A DNA stretch of 64,000 nucleotides from JAXMAR01 sp046350295 (lineage in GTDB: Bacteria; Planctomycetota; Planctomycetia; Gemmatales; Gemmataceae), in contig JAXMAR010000017.1 in NCBI GenBank assembly GCA_046350295.1, forward strand, positions 62,001 to 126,000, in the 5' to 3' direction. The notes beneath the pieces were generated by a model, which searched no databases, was not told the origin of the DNA, and saw only the letters and a program-made list of their open reading frames with translations. Every line of letters begins with the position of its first letter. Position 1 is the stretch's first letter. The position numbers and the translations under genes were made by a program. Shown piece after piece: positions 63,437-64,000 of this stretch.

Positions 63437-64000
63437 ATGCCCTCCAAGGCGATCAAGCCGAAACCGGACGACCACCTGCTGGCGGGCTGGGAATCCCGCC
63501 CCGAGACCGCTCCGTCCATCGTCCGCGAAACGCCCGCCACTGTCGCGCGCTTCCTCGCCCTCATCGGTCTGATCCTCGCCGCGATCGGCTTCTTCGCCAC
63601 GGTCATCGCTCCCCTGTCCGGCCGGGTCTACTTCATCGGCCCTTCGCTGGGCGTGTTTGCCCTCGCCGTCGGCCTCTTCCTCCTCGTCTTCCATGCCGTT
63701 TCCGATCAGGACATCCAGTATCGCCTGATGTACCTGGTCGTCGGCTACATCGGCATCGGCTTCGCCGTGGTTCTGCGCCTGCTGCCGCTGGGGGGCAAGG
63801 TCGGCGCCTATTTCCTGCCGGCCGGTCTCCCCTGCATGCTGCTCGGCCTGGTCTTTGCCCTCTGCGCCATCCGCCATGAATCCGACGCCAAGATGCGCTT
63901 CGGTCTCAGCCTGCCCTTCGGCGCCCTCGGTTTCCTGATGGTCCTCCTGGGCAGTTTCGCCGGCCACATCAACGCCGAGTATTTGCTCGCCGAGGGCGTG
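63437..64000 (+). CDS. Membrane protein, probable ABC transporter permease (3' end outside window)
   Basis: 188 residues from the ATG at 63437, running off the window. AGGAGACGGAGACGAC upstream gives a Shine-Dalgarno sequence. A soluble start (MPSKAIKPKPDDHLLAGWES) is followed by membrane helices (FLALIGLILAAIGFFATVIA, GVFALAVGLFLLVFHAVSD, YLVVGYIGIGFAVVLRLL, GLPCMLLGLVFALCAIR, LGFLMVLLGSFAG). It sits directly behind the ATPase gene, so it is most likely its membrane partner. Family assignment rests on position because the characteristic permease part has not been reached. Confidence 0.7.
   Translation, partial: MPSKAIKPKPDDHLLAGWESRPETAPSIVRETPATVARFLALIGLILAAIGFFATVIAPLSGRVYFIGPSLGVFALAVGLFLLVFHAVSDQDIQYRLMYLVVGYIGIGFAVVLRLLPLGGKVGAYFLPAGLPCMLLGLVFALCAIRHESDAKMRFGLSLPFGALGFLMVLLGSFAGHINAEYLLAEGV

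Overview
The window looks like a chromosomal segment of a high-GC, Gram-negative planctomycete, probably of the Gemmata/Isosphaera type, possibly from a draft or metagenome assembly. Pointers are Ser/Thr kinases with planctomycete C-terminal modules, ECF sigma factors with long extensions, a DUF1501 domain, the planctomycete extracellular N-terminal motif (LEVREV) on a giant surface protein, a PEP-CTERM-like tail, an ISAzo13-type (Rhodopirellula-type) transposase, and lpxK (lipid A synthesis). I see no rRNA, tRNA or CRISPR array.

Layout. 1-5 kb: signalling genes (ECF sigma, a heavily frameshifted kinase-transmembrane-diheme gene, and an intact kinase fused to a formylglycine-generating-enzyme-like domain). 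5-15.4 kb: housekeeping and accessory genes (lpxK, a fused bioD-bioA, a LuxR-type HTH protein, a site-2 protease, an oxidoreductase, LapA, a fatty acid hydroxylase, a PEP-CTERM-like protein). 15.4-19.7 kb: an ECF sigma fused to DUF1501, a duplicated-domain membrane protein, and two internally deleted RAYT transposon copies sitting in a truncated nucleotide-sugar dehydrogenase start. 19.75-30.4 kb, minus strand: a polymorphic toxin island. It holds a 2239-residue surface protein ending in Hint plus a nuclease-like toxin domain, then three paralogous putative immunity genes and one orphan toxin cassette in a tightly packed, overlapping order. 30.9-39.4 kb, minus strand: an RND efflux operon (adaptor plus two permeases) behind a perfect palindrome that looks like a TetR operator. 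39.6-43.3 kb: guaA, proC and a lipoprotein with a GxSxG motif. 43.5-48.6 kb: cytochrome P450, an intact RAYT transposon, and an NtrC-type two-component pair. 48.8-54.8 kb: an opine-dehydrogenase-like gene split by an IS, a glutamate-mutase-epsilon-like cobalamin protein and an MFS exporter, which together suggest a small amino-acid-derived metabolite pathway. 54.6-55.3 kb: two copies of a 99-bp palindromic mini-element with 9-10 bp target duplications. 55.3-64 kb: a second tripartite RND system (TolC, RND, adaptor) and the start of an ABC transporter.

Frameshifts cluster in short stretches (about 1.63-2.95, 6.56-6.66, 33.8-34.35, 37.13-37.21, 49.0-49.9, 50.7-50.86 and 51.5 kb) between long intact genes. 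I cannot tell from sequence alone whether these are real decay or local assembly errors. The intact flanks and recoverable frames make errors a serious possibility for the non-mobile genes.
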